DNA of 5,309 bases from Spirochaeta sp. (GTDB taxonomy: Bacteria > Spirochaetota > Spirochaetia > DSM-27196 > Alkalispirochaetaceae). A program made the translations under genes and the position numbers. This document shows positions 1-5,309 of this stretch, in pieces; the first letter of the stretch is position 1, and each line of letters begins with the position of its first letter. Under the pieces are notes generated by a model that was not told the origin of the DNA, did not search any database, and saw nothing but the letters and a program-made list of their open reading frames with translations. The stretch spans positions 1-5,309 of the forward strand of contig JAQIBO010000277.1 of NCBI GenBank assembly GCA_027859055.1. Direction: 5' to 3'.

Positions 1-39
1 ATGAGGCGCTGGGCCGCGGTGCGGGAGACGCAGAAGTGA
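1..39 (+). CDS. Possible 3' end of an upstream gene (partial)
   Basis: The first reading frame carries 12 sense codons and ends in TGA at 37-39. All 12 third positions are G or C, which fits a coding tail in this GC-rich DNA. The stop overlaps the GTG at 36-38 of the next gene in a GTGA junction, a common arrangement for translationally coupled genes. The ATG at position 1 is probably internal or accidental, because 12 codons are too few for a gene. Nothing can be said about the product. The alternative is that this frame is not coding and the next gene, whose frame is also open to the left edge, starts further upstream. Confidence 0.4.
   Translation: MRRWAAVRETQK
23..28 (+). promoter_or_regulatory. 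Ribosome binding site supporting the GTG start at 36
   Basis: GGGAGA lies 7 nt before the GTG at 36-38, a normal Shine-Dalgarno distance. It is the main argument for starting the 208-residue protein there rather than outside the window. Confidence 0.5.
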
Positions 40-662
40 CAGGTTCGTCTGAAACGAAGGACGTGGAGCAGGCGGAAATTAACGAGATTATCGCGGATAT
101 CAAGGAGATTGTGGCAACCGATCCGGGGGCGCGGATGAACGCGGCGATCAAGAATGTGCTGTTACAGGTGCAGAAGTACCGCGATGAGGCGGCAACGTTT
201 AAGAAGCTGAAGGAGCAGGCGACCGATTACCGGCTGGAGATGTATACGAAGACGTTTTCCGCGACGTTTCAGCAGATTTTTGAGAGTATCCGCAAGAACT
301 ACGGGGCGTATCTGGAGGAGCAGGAGGCGAAACGCCGGGACGCGGTGGGCTCCCCCCTGGACGGGGTGGAGACGAAGGGCTGGCTCCGCGCGTTGGGTGA
401 TGATCTGGAGGATGCAAGCTGGGTGCGCTCGACGCTGCTGGTTGCCCGGGATGAGGCGGTTGGTATGCGCGGGGCGGTGGTGGCGCTGGCGAAGAAGCGG
501 GATCAGTTTCTGGGGCGGATTGACGCGGAGCGTGAAGCGGCGGTGGCCGCGTGCGGCGACGAGGAGACGGTGGTGCGGGTGAGCCGGTTGCTGTCGCGGG
601 AGATTGCCGCGTGGTTGCGGAAGGCTTTGGAGGCGCGGGTTAATCAGGTCAGGTCTTCGTGA
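36..662 (+). CDS. Unrecognised charged helical protein, 208 aa
   Basis: I do not recognise this family. The predicted product is 208 residues, soluble, and rich in Glu, Lys, Arg and Ala, with no signal peptide, membrane helix or metal-binding cluster. Residues about 13-103 and 135-205 look almost wholly alpha-helical with heptad-like spacing, so coiled-coil or helical-bundle pairing is plausible. A Gly/Pro-containing break (about 104-120, with GSPLDG) separates the halves. Aromatic residues cluster at 65-92. The GTG start has a GGGAGA Shine-Dalgarno and a GTGA overlap with a possible upstream gene. However, the frame stays open to the window edge with no stop, so the true start could lie further left. 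The next in-frame ATG is Met34. The 3' end overlaps the convergent mannose-1-phosphate guanylyltransferase gene by 19 bp. It is judged real because its amino acid composition is normal, whereas the antisense frame is Arg/Pro/His-rich. It probably belongs to an operon extending to the left. Confidence 0.75.
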   Translation: MTGSSETKDVEQAEINEIIADIKEIVATDPGARMNAAIKNVLLQVQKYRDEAATFKKLKEQATDYRLEMYTKTFSATFQQIFESIRKNYGAYLEEQEAKRRDAVGSPLDGVETKGWLRALGDDLEDASWVRSTLLVARDEAVGMRGAVVALAKKRDQFLGRIDAEREAAVAACGDEETVVRVSRLLSREIAAWLRKALEARVNQVRSS

Positions 663-1795
663 CCGGCGGCGTGAAGCGCGTCCACCGCCACTGTCACCAG
701 TTGGCCGGGGCCGCGGCGCGCGACCAGGACGCGGCCGTTTTTGACGATCACTTCCAGGTCCTCGACGCCGCAGAGGACGACGGGCAATTCCGAATAGATA
801 TAGTTGTTGGAGCTCTCGATCTGGATTGCCGGTTGCGCCGGGCGTCCGTCCCGTGGGGTGTAGGAGTTGTCCCCGGCGATGCCGACGATGCCGTCGTCGG
901 TGAGCTGCGCCATTTCGTCCCAACTGCCAATGTCGTTCCAGCGGAACGCGGTTTCCACCACGGCGGTGCGCCGGGACCGCTCCATCACCGCGTAGTCTAC
1001 GGAGATTTTGGGGAGGGAGTGGTAGAGCTGGCCCATGAAGCTGGACTGCCACGCTACGGTGATCCCTTCCCGGTTGAGCGACGGCAGGGCGGTGCGGCGC
1101 TGTTCAAAGGGCAAGGCGTCCGCTTCGGCGAAGGTCTCGGTGATTTTTGGTTGGTGCGTGGCCAGTTCCGACCACAGGACGGAGTTGCGGAAGACGAACA
1201 TGCCGCTGTTCCAGTAGAAGTTGCCGGCGCTGATGTAGGCGCTGGCGGTCTCGTGGTCCGGTTTTTCCCGGAAGGAGGCGACGAGGCGCCCGCCGCCGTG
1301 GGATTCTCCCCCTTCGATGTAGCCGTAGCCGGTTTCCGGCCGGGTGGGATGGACGCCGAAGGTGACGAGGTACTCTTCCCGGGCGAGGGCGTCGGCGGTT
1401 TCCACGTCGGCGGCAAAGTCGGCAACCGGGGTGATGAGGTGGTCCGAGGCAAGGACGAGGGATGTCTCGGCGGTGGCGCCGGTGTCTTTGAGGTACGCCA
1501 CGGCGATGCCGATCGCCGGTGCGGTGTTGCGCATTTCCGGTTCGGGGATGATAACGATGCGCTCCCGGAGGGTGCCCAGTTTGAGGCAGTCGTCGAGGAC
1601 GCGCTCCAGCTGGCTGTGGTGGGTGACGATGACGATGGTTGCTTTGGGGGCCACTTCTCCGGCGCGCTGGACGGTCATCTGCAGGAGGGAGCGGCCGGTG
1701 CCGGGATCAAAGAACTGTTTGGGCCGTTCGCCGATGGAGGCGGGCCACAGGCGGGTGCCGGAACCGCCGGCAAGGATAATGACGTTATCAACCAT
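644..1795 (-). CDS. manC: Mannose-1-phosphate guanylyltransferase (GDP-mannose pyrophosphorylase)
   Basis: This cytoplasmic enzyme makes GDP-mannose and pyrophosphate from GTP and mannose-1-phosphate, supplying mannose (and GDP-fucose/rhamnose precursors) for glycans. The 383-residue product shows the family motifs in order: nucleotide-binding LAGGSGTRLWP (8-18) with KQF (26-28), PEPEMRNTAPAI (84-95), the metal-site region SDH (117-119), GYGYIE (156-161), FREKP with the signature Lys178 (175-179), NFYWNSGMF (192-200), SVDYAVME (265-272) and WNDIGSW (286-292). The C-terminal part (about 325-375) fits the short beta-helix-like tail. The length is that of a single-function enzyme, and the fused phosphomannose isomerase cupin domain of the ~470-residue ManC proteins is absent, so the isomerase must be encoded elsewhere. 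The ATG start is supported by GAGGAGA 5 nt upstream and by the nucleotide-binding motif beginning at residue 8. It is divergent from ilvE and overlaps the left-hand gene tail-to-tail. No glycan-synthesis neighbours are visible, so the end product (surface polysaccharide, glycoprotein or exopolysaccharide) is unknown. Confidence 0.93.
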   Translation of the reverse strand: MVDNVIILAGGSGTRLWPASIGERPKQFFDPGTGRSLLQMTVQRAGEVAPKATIVIVTHHSQLERVLDDCLKLGTLRERIVIIPEPEMRNTAPAIGIAVAYLKDTGATAETSLVLASDHLITPVADFAADVETADALAREEYLVTFGVHPTRPETGYGYIEGGESHGGGRLVASFREKPDHETASAYISAGNFYWNSGMFVFRNSVLWSELATHQPKITETFAEADALPFEQRRTALPSLNREGITVAWQSSFMGQLYHSLPKISVDYAVMERSRRTAVVETAFRWNDIGSWDEMAQLTDDGIVGIAGDNSYTPRDGRPAQPAIQIESSNNYIYSELPVVLCGVEDLEVIVKNGRVLVARRGPGQLVTVAVDALHAAGHEDLT

Positions 1796-1800
1796 GTGTG

Positions 1801-1807
1801 TCTCCTC
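1801..1807 (-). promoter_or_regulatory. Ribosome binding site of manC
   Basis: Read on the minus strand the sequence is GAGGAGA, ending 5 nt before the ATG at 1795-1793. It is a strong Shine-Dalgarno and fixes the manC start. It contrasts with the divergent ilvE gene, which has none at a normal distance. Confidence 0.8.
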
Positions 1808-1818
1808 GATTGCGCGGT

Positions 1819-1847
1819 ACTATAGCGGTTTTTTCATTGACCGCCAA
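1819..1847 (-). promoter_or_regulatory. Candidate sigma70-type promoter of manC
   Basis: On the minus strand, TTGGCG (1847-1842, 4 of 6 to the -35 consensus) and TATAGT (1824-1819, 5 of 6 to the -10 consensus) are separated by exactly 17 bp. The spacer contains an A-run. Transcription would start near 1812, giving a leader of roughly 17 nt that just accommodates the ribosome binding site. It was identified by eye only. Confidence 0.5.
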
Positions 1848-1866
1848 CGGCGGGGGCCCATAGAAT
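1837..1866 (+). promoter_or_regulatory. Candidate sigma70-type promoter of ilvE
   Basis: TTGACC (1837-1842, 5 of 6) and TAGAAT (1861-1866, 5 of 6) are separated by 18 bp. The -10 box ends only 6 nt before the ATG at 1873, so the predicted transcription start falls on or next to the start codon, implying a leaderless mRNA. Its -35 box shares position 1842 with the divergent manC -35 box, so the two promoters interlock. The TAG inside the -10 box is also the in-frame stop that prevents any longer ilvE start. Confidence 0.45.
1841..1853. promoter_or_regulatory. Small palindrome between the divergent promoters
   Basis: CCGCC-AAC-GGCGG is a perfect inverted repeat with 5-bp arms and a 3-nt centre. 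It covers the manC -35 box and touches the last two bases of the ilvE -35 box. It could be an operator for both genes, but GC-rich 5-bp arms also arise by chance. No known regulator site is recognised. Confidence 0.25.
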
Positions 1867-1872
1867 GGCGGT

Positions 1873-2967
1873 ATGGCGTCAAAATTTTCTCTTGCCCTGT
1901 ACCCGTGGGTATACGTGGCACAATACAAGGGTTCCGACGATTGGTCGGGAGGTCTTCGGGAACAGGAGCATATGACTCCCGCGGAAGAGGCTGCGCTCTC
2001 CGCGGAGGAGCGACAGGCGTTACTGGGCCGTCGCAACTGGATTGAGGGGCTTCCCCTGGTCAACTACACCACTCAGTACGGGTTCGGCTGTTTTGAGGGG
2101 CTGAAGGCGTTTCCCCAGAAGGACGGGTCGCTGAAACTGTTTCGTCCCGACAGGAACGGCGAACGGATGCACCGCTCCATGGAGGGGCTGCGCATGCCGC
2201 CGGTTCCGGTGGAGCTCTTTGTCAAAGCGGTGCGCAGCATGGTTGCCAGCAACCGGGACCTGGGGTTTGCTCCCGCCTACGACCCGGCGTGGGAACAGGA
2301 CAATTTCCTGAGCGCGAGTTCGGTGTACGTCCGGCCGTTTTCCTATTCGGAACCGGGGATCGGGCTGAACCTGAGCAAGGAACCGTTTTTTGTGGCGATC
2401 TCCACGCCGGTGGGGAGTTACTTTGATATGGATGCGCCGAGTAAGGCGATCACCACCGAGAAGATCCGCGCCACCCCGGGTGGCACCGGGTGGATCAAGT
2501 GCGACGCGAACTACGTGATTCCCACCCTGGAGAAGCACGCGGTGATGGACCGCGGCTATATGGAGGCGGTCTTTCTGGACGCGGCGACGCAGAGCTTTGT
2601 TGAAGAAGGGTCGTCAAGCAACATCTTTTTCCTGATGAGCGACGGCACGCTGGTGACGCCGACGCTGGAGGACACGATTTTACCGGGGATTACCCGGGAC
2701 AGCATCATTCAGCTGGCCCGCGACCGCGGCGTCACGGTGGTTGAGCGCAAGGTCACGATCGATGAAGTAATGCAGGACGCCGAGGAGGCGTTTGTGACCG
2801 GCACCGCCGCGGGGATCTCCTATCTGGAGTCGCTGACCCACAAGGGCACGGAGCGGGTGTTCCGGGAACGCGCGATGGGCGAGCTGACGCGGGAGCTGTT
2901 GCACGAACTGAAGGGGCTGCAGTACGGCGCGGTGGCGGACCGCCACGGCTGGATGTTGGAGGTGTAA
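1873..2967 (+). CDS. ilvE: Branched-chain amino acid aminotransferase (PLP fold-type IV)
   Basis: This cytoplasmic PLP enzyme interconverts Val, Leu and Ile with their 2-oxo acids using glutamate/2-oxoglutarate. The 364-residue product carries YTTQYGFGCFEGLKAF (65-80), LFRPDRNGERM (89-99), YVRPF (152-156), the predicted PLP-binding Lys209 in IKCDANY (208-214), the conserved Glu245 in EEGSSSNIFF (244-253), LPGITRDS (270-277), TGTAAGI (309-315) and a C-terminal GLQYG (348-352). The length matches the longer type II/eukaryote-like BCAT branch rather than the ~309-residue E. coli enzyme. About 60 residues precede the first conserved block, including a charged stretch at 26-57. ATG 1873 is the most upstream start possible, because an in-frame TAG lies at 1861-1863. 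No Shine-Dalgarno sits at a usual distance; the G-run at 1852-1856 is 16 nt away. It is divergent from manC and convergent with the flagellar gene 15 bp downstream, so it is probably monocistronic. Class IV relatives such as D-amino acid aminotransferase are less likely given length and motifs. Confidence 0.93.
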   Translation: MASKFSLALYPWVYVAQYKGSDDWSGGLREQEHMTPAEEAALSAEERQALLGRRNWIEGLPLVNYTTQYGFGCFEGLKAFPQKDGSLKLFRPDRNGERMHRSMEGLRMPPVPVELFVKAVRSMVASNRDLGFAPAYDPAWEQDNFLSASSVYVRPFSYSEPGIGLNLSKEPFFVAISTPVGSYFDMDAPSKAITTEKIRATPGGTGWIKCDANYVIPTLEKHAVMDRGYMEAVFLDAATQSFVEEGSSSNIFFLMSDGTLVTPTLEDTILPGITRDSIIQLARDRGVTVVERKVTIDEVMQDAEEAFVTGTAAGISYLESLTHKGTERVFRERAMGELTRELLHELKGLQYGAVADRHGWMLEV

Positions 2968-2982
2968 GCGCCGCCCCGGCCC

Positions 2983-5309
2983 CTACCAGAGCTCCTGCGT
3001 GGTATCGCGTGGGAGCTCTTCGTATATCTGGGGCTCAAAGCCGCCCGGCTCGGGGTAGAGAATCTCCTGGATATTGAGGTACGCCAGGTCGGTAGCCAGG
3101 GCGCGTTCGCCGGTGTCAAAGTCGCGCAGGTAGTTGCTGGAGAGCTCGGTGGAGGTCTGCAGGCTGGTAAGGGCGGCGGCGAGGCGCGGGTTCTCGTCGC
3201 TGGAGCCGGAGAGCTGTTCCCCCACGCGGTAGCGGGTGACGCCGAGGTTGTTGTGGGTGCGCACCAGGTTTTCGATGAGACTGCGGTGGGTGGTGTCTTC
3301 GTCCACGAGAAGGGTGTTGATGCGGGCGCGCTGGGTCTGCAGGCGGTCAAGCAGCTCGCTATAGAGCGCCTCCGCGGCGATGTAGTTGCCGCGCTGGTAC
3401 AGGGTGTTGGCCCGGGCGTAAATCACGTTGTCGGGGCCGTCAAACTCGTTTGTCGCGCCGATGTCGTAAAAGAGCTCGGTGGCACGCTCGTAGTTTTCGT
3501 TGCGGTAGTGGATGAACCCGCGTTTGAAGTTGAGTTCATCCGTTTCATACCCGTCGGTGGCGGCGGCGTCATAGCGCTCCAGGGCCTGGTCGTACCGGCG
3601 GGCGTCGTAGTACTGAATATCGCCGCTGCGCGCGTAGACGCGAGCGAGACGCCGGCTCGGTGAAAGAAATGCGTCGTTCTTCGCGCGCTCGTAGGTGTCG
3701 ATTGCGGTGGTCAGATCTTCCTGGGCGCGCAGGATCTCGTCGCGCTCATACCAGTACTCGCCGCTGAGAATAAACGTGTCGATCTGTTTTTCCAGACGGC
3801 GGCTGGAAAGCGGACGCGCGCGCTCGAAGGCACGGATCGCGTTATCCAGCGCCTGGCGTTCCTCCTGGAACGCGTCGGTCCGCCGGTTGTACCGTGCCAG
3901 TGCATAGTGGATCTCCGGTACGAAAGGGTCTTCCTCGTAGGCGCGAAACAGCATATCCCGAATCCCGACGATCTCGTTCTTGTCGAGCAGGTACCCCGCC
4001 GCCTCGGCGTAGATCACCGGATGCACCTCTGCGTCTGGCGAGGTGTTTTCAAAAATATTGACGATCTGCCGAACCTGCCGCTCCTTATCGGTGCGTACAA
4101 AGAAACGCAAAAAGCGCCTGAGGATTTCGTCGGTGTCGCCGTAGCGGTCCAGCATGCGCGCGTAGGTCTGACTGGCGCGCTCGTAGTACTCGCTGTTCTG
4201 GTCACCCCAACGCATGAAGTTTTCGCCGCGGCCGAGGAGCGCTTCGTAGTCGTACTCGTTCCCGAACAGGATAATTGAATAGAGGTCATCCGCGCGGGAG
4301 TAGTTTGCCAGCGTTTCCGATTGGAGTTCTGCGTGGTCGAGGATCGCCTGTTTGTCGACGTTCAGGACCTCGTAGAGGGTTATGAACTCGTCTCCGCGTC
4401 TGTTGGCAGGATAACTGACATCCATGCGATTCTCCCGCACCTCCTGGATGCGGGCGTTGCGCACCTCTTCGTCCATGCCGAAGACGAGCTGGTCGTATTT
4501 CTCCACCGCCAGTTGGTACTGGTACTTGTCCACGTAGAGCTCGGCGTACTCAACAAACCAGTGGTCCCGCGGGCGGAGCTCCCACGCGCGGGTGAACGTG
4601 TCGTTGGCCTGCTGGTACTGGTCGGCCTCGGCCATTTCGTGACCCTGGCGGTACAGGATCGCCGCATGAATCGGCCGGTAGACGAAGCGGTAGCCGAGAA
4701 AGCCGACGATCGCCGTTGCCACCGCCACCATCATCGCGATGCGCAGGAACGGCAGGACCACGTGGCGAAACTGATAGGCGAGGCTCTGCTTTTCCTCTTC
4801 AAACTCGAGACCGCTCTGTTTCTGGTATCCCTTTGGAACCTCGATCTTCTTCCCGACGAGTTTGGATACCTGTTCGGCTACTTTGGTCGGTGCGGCGCCG
4901 GCGATGAGCAGGTCCAGGAGTGCGTTCTGGTCCTCCGCGGAGCCGCGCCTTTCTGCCACCGCCTCCTCGGCGGCGATCTTTACGTTGAGTGGGAGCGCCC
5001 CGAGGGTGGCACGGAGATGGCGGAACTCGTCGTCGGTCAGTTCCCGTTCCGGTGGCGGGCCGCCCTCCTCCGGTGCCGCCGCCGCTTCCTCCGCATCCTC
5101 GTCCTCGACTCCACCGGTGTCGACTTCCAGTCCCGCGAATTCGTCGATCGATTCCTCGTTGATGTCGAACTCTTCGCCGAAGTCGCCAAGGCTGAACCCC
5201 TCTTCGTCGAGGGAGTCAAGCTCGTCGTCCACGGCGGGAAGCTCAAAGGCGTCGTCGTCCAGATCCGCCAGGGGATCCTCGCTGAGGGCGTCGTCGTCCA
5301 GGTCGATGT
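2983..5309 (-). CDS. flcA: Periplasmic flagellar collar protein FlcA-like, TPR membrane protein (5' end outside window)
   Basis: In Borrelia, FlcA (BB0326) builds the spirochaete-specific collar around the periplasmic flagellar motor and is needed for stator assembly. The match here rests on architecture recalled from that family, not on a search. Counting from the first complete codon (5307-5305), 774 residues are visible. They comprise an Asp/Glu-rich low-complexity tail (1-90), a compact helical domain (about 91-165, with LPLNVKIAAEE and VGKKIEVPKGYQ), one hydrophobic helix (about 183-205) and then about ten TPR-like units (about 215-725), including RGFIHYRNENYERATELFYD (596-615) and ARANTLYQRGNYIAAEALYS (631-650). 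The likely topology is an N-terminus in the cytoplasm and TPRs in the periplasm. The C-terminus ends in a charged QELW. The frame is open to the window edge. The GTG at 5232 is not a convincing start, because the same acidic composition continues upstream and no Shine-Dalgarno stands before it. Another single-pass TPR scaffold protein is the main alternative. It converges on ilvE with a 15-bp gap. Confidence 0.78.
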   Translation of the reverse strand, partial: IDLDDDALSEDPLADLDDDAFELPAVDDELDSLDEEGFSLGDFGEEFDINEESIDEFAGLEVDTGGVEDEDAEEAAAAPEEGGPPPERELTDDEFRHLRATLGALPLNVKIAAEEAVAERRGSAEDQNALLDLLIAGAAPTKVAEQVSKLVGKKIEVPKGYQKQSGLEFEEEKQSLAYQFRHVVLPFLRIAMMVAVATAIVGFLGYRFVYRPIHAAILYRQGHEMAEADQYQQANDTFTRAWELRPRDHWFVEYAELYVDKYQYQLAVEKYDQLVFGMDEEVRNARIQEVRENRMDVSYPANRRGDEFITLYEVLNVDKQAILDHAELQSETLANYSRADDLYSIILFGNEYDYEALLGRGENFMRWGDQNSEYYERASQTYARMLDRYGDTDEILRRFLRFFVRTDKERQVRQIVNIFENTSPDAEVHPVIYAEAAGYLLDKNEIVGIRDMLFRAYEEDPFVPEIHYALARYNRRTDAFQEERQALDNAIRAFERARPLSSRRLEKQIDTFILSGEYWYERDEILRAQEDLTTAIDTYERAKNDAFLSPSRRLARVYARSGDIQYYDARRYDQALERYDAAATDGYETDELNFKRGFIHYRNENYERATELFYDIGATNEFDGPDNVIYARANTLYQRGNYIAAEALYSELLDRLQTQRARINTLLVDEDTTHRSLIENLVRTHNNLGVTRYRVGEQLSGSSDENPRLAAALTSLQTSTELSSNYLRDFDTGERALATDLAYLNIQEILYPEPGGFEPQIYEELPRDTTQELW
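2988..3019. terminator. Possible stem-loop past ilvE, inside the 3' end of flcA
   Basis: AGAGCTCC (2988-2995) and GGAGCTCT (3012-3019) are perfect complements with a 16-nt loop that can add a short GCG/CGC pairing. The structure begins 21 nt after the ilvE stop and could slow or end rightward transcription. There is no proper T-run after it, only TTCGTATAT. Part of the symmetry comes from two GAG CTC (Glu-Leu) codon pairs in flcA, since GAGCTC is self-complementary, so the structure may be fortuitous. Confidence 0.25.
4693..4761 (-). other. Transmembrane helix of the FlcA-like protein
   Basis: About 23 residues beginning VVLPFLRIAMM and ending AIVGFLG form the only strongly hydrophobic stretch in the protein. 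Basic residues occur on both sides (FRH before, YRFVYR after), so the positive-inside rule does not settle orientation. A periplasmic TPR region is inferred from the known location of the collar. Confidence 0.8.
5248..5301 (-). repeat. In-frame 15-bp direct repeat with 39-bp period
   Basis: On the minus strand CTGGACGACGACGCC occurs twice, at 5301-5287 and 5262-5248, exactly 39 bp apart. Each copy encodes LDDDA, giving a 13-residue period in the acidic tail: LDDDALSEDPLAD, then LDDDAFELPAVDD, then a degenerate ELDSLDEEGFSLG. More copies may lie beyond the window edge. Repeats of this kind can change number by slippage or recombination. Confidence 0.7.

Noticed and set aside
652..664. GGTC-TTCGT-GACC hairpin at the manC/208-residue gene junction as a terminator
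   Set aside because: The stem is only 4 bp and no T-run follows on either strand.
162..1052. A 296-codon open frame on the minus strand across the 208-residue gene and the end of manC
   Set aside because: Its composition is extremely rich in Arg, His, Pro and Leu, typical of a shadow frame, and it overlaps a better-supported gene on each strand.
659..1825. A 388-codon open frame on the plus strand opposite manC
   Set aside because: It lies entirely antisense to a gene with clear family motifs. Its translation is Gly/Asp/Val/His-rich with no recognisable domain, as expected from the GC-rich opposite strand.
1825..1844. GCGGT...ACCGC inverted repeat in the divergent promoter region as a second operator
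   Set aside because: It has 5-bp arms separated by 10 nt in a region rich in GCGG/CCGC words, so it is not distinguishable from chance and overlaps the better palindrome at 1841-1853.
1344..2045. A 233-codon plus-strand frame spanning the divergent promoter region
   Set aside because: It crosses the manC and ilvE starts in a different frame, has an Arg/Ser/Gly-rich composition, and would require translating through both promoters.
3253..4278. Plus-strand open frames of 136 and 123 codons inside flcA, Val/Gly-rich and hydrophobic-looking
   Set aside because: They are antisense to well-formed TPR repeats, and their apparent hydrophobicity follows from the complement of Tyr/Glu/Arg codons. No ribosome binding site context was seen.
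5037..5246. A 69-codon minus-strand frame at the right edge, Ser/Thr/Arg-rich
   Set aside because: It is the shifted frame of the acidic flcA tail, where GAC/GAG-rich codons read out of phase give Ser/Thr/Arg runs.
1..5309. Mobile elements, CRISPR arrays, tRNA/rRNA genes, toxin-antitoxin or defence modules
   Set aside because: No transposase motifs, terminal inverted repeats, spaced direct-repeat arrays or tRNA-like clover-leaf sequences were seen, and the coding content is accounted for by the listed genes.

Overview
The window is high-GC bacterial DNA, densely coded on both strands, and most likely comes from a spirochaete of the Spirochaetales (Alkalispirochaeta/Spirochaeta/Treponema-like). 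The main reason is the large leftward gene at the right end. It encodes an acidic N-terminal tail, a short conserved-looking soluble domain, one transmembrane helix and a long TPR array, which is the architecture of the spirochaete periplasmic flagellar collar protein FlcA (BB0326 of Borrelia burgdorferi). The branched-chain aminotransferase also resembles, from memory, the long version found in spirochaetes. No database search was possible, so the taxonomic call is an inference.

Layout, left to right. (1) Positions 1-662, rightward: a possible last few codons of an upstream gene (1-39), then an unrecognised 208-residue charged helical protein (36-662). (2) 644-1795, leftward: mannose-1-phosphate guanylyltransferase, whose 3' end overlaps the previous gene tail-to-tail by 19 bp. 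(3) 1796-1872: a 77-bp divergent intergenic region holding two candidate sigma70-type promoters with interlocking -35 boxes and a small palindrome. (4) 1873-2967, rightward: branched-chain amino acid aminotransferase, possibly translated from a leaderless mRNA. (5) 2968-2982: a 15-bp convergent gap. (6) 2983-5309, leftward: the FlcA-like collar protein. Its frame stays open to the right edge, so its N-terminus lies outside the window.

The genes do not form one operon. The orientations are right, left, right, left, so the window holds two convergent gene ends and one divergent promoter region. The functions are mostly housekeeping: GDP-mannose supply for surface or secreted glycans, Val/Leu/Ile transamination, and periplasmic flagellar motor assembly. 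I see no tRNA, rRNA, CRISPR array, insertion sequence, prophage or defence genes, and no stretch over 300 bp without a gene. I do not find evidence for a new multi-gene system. The points most worth checking are the interlocked divergent promoters with a possible leaderless ilvE transcript, the acidic repeat and pre-membrane domain of the collar protein, and the unknown 208-residue protein.
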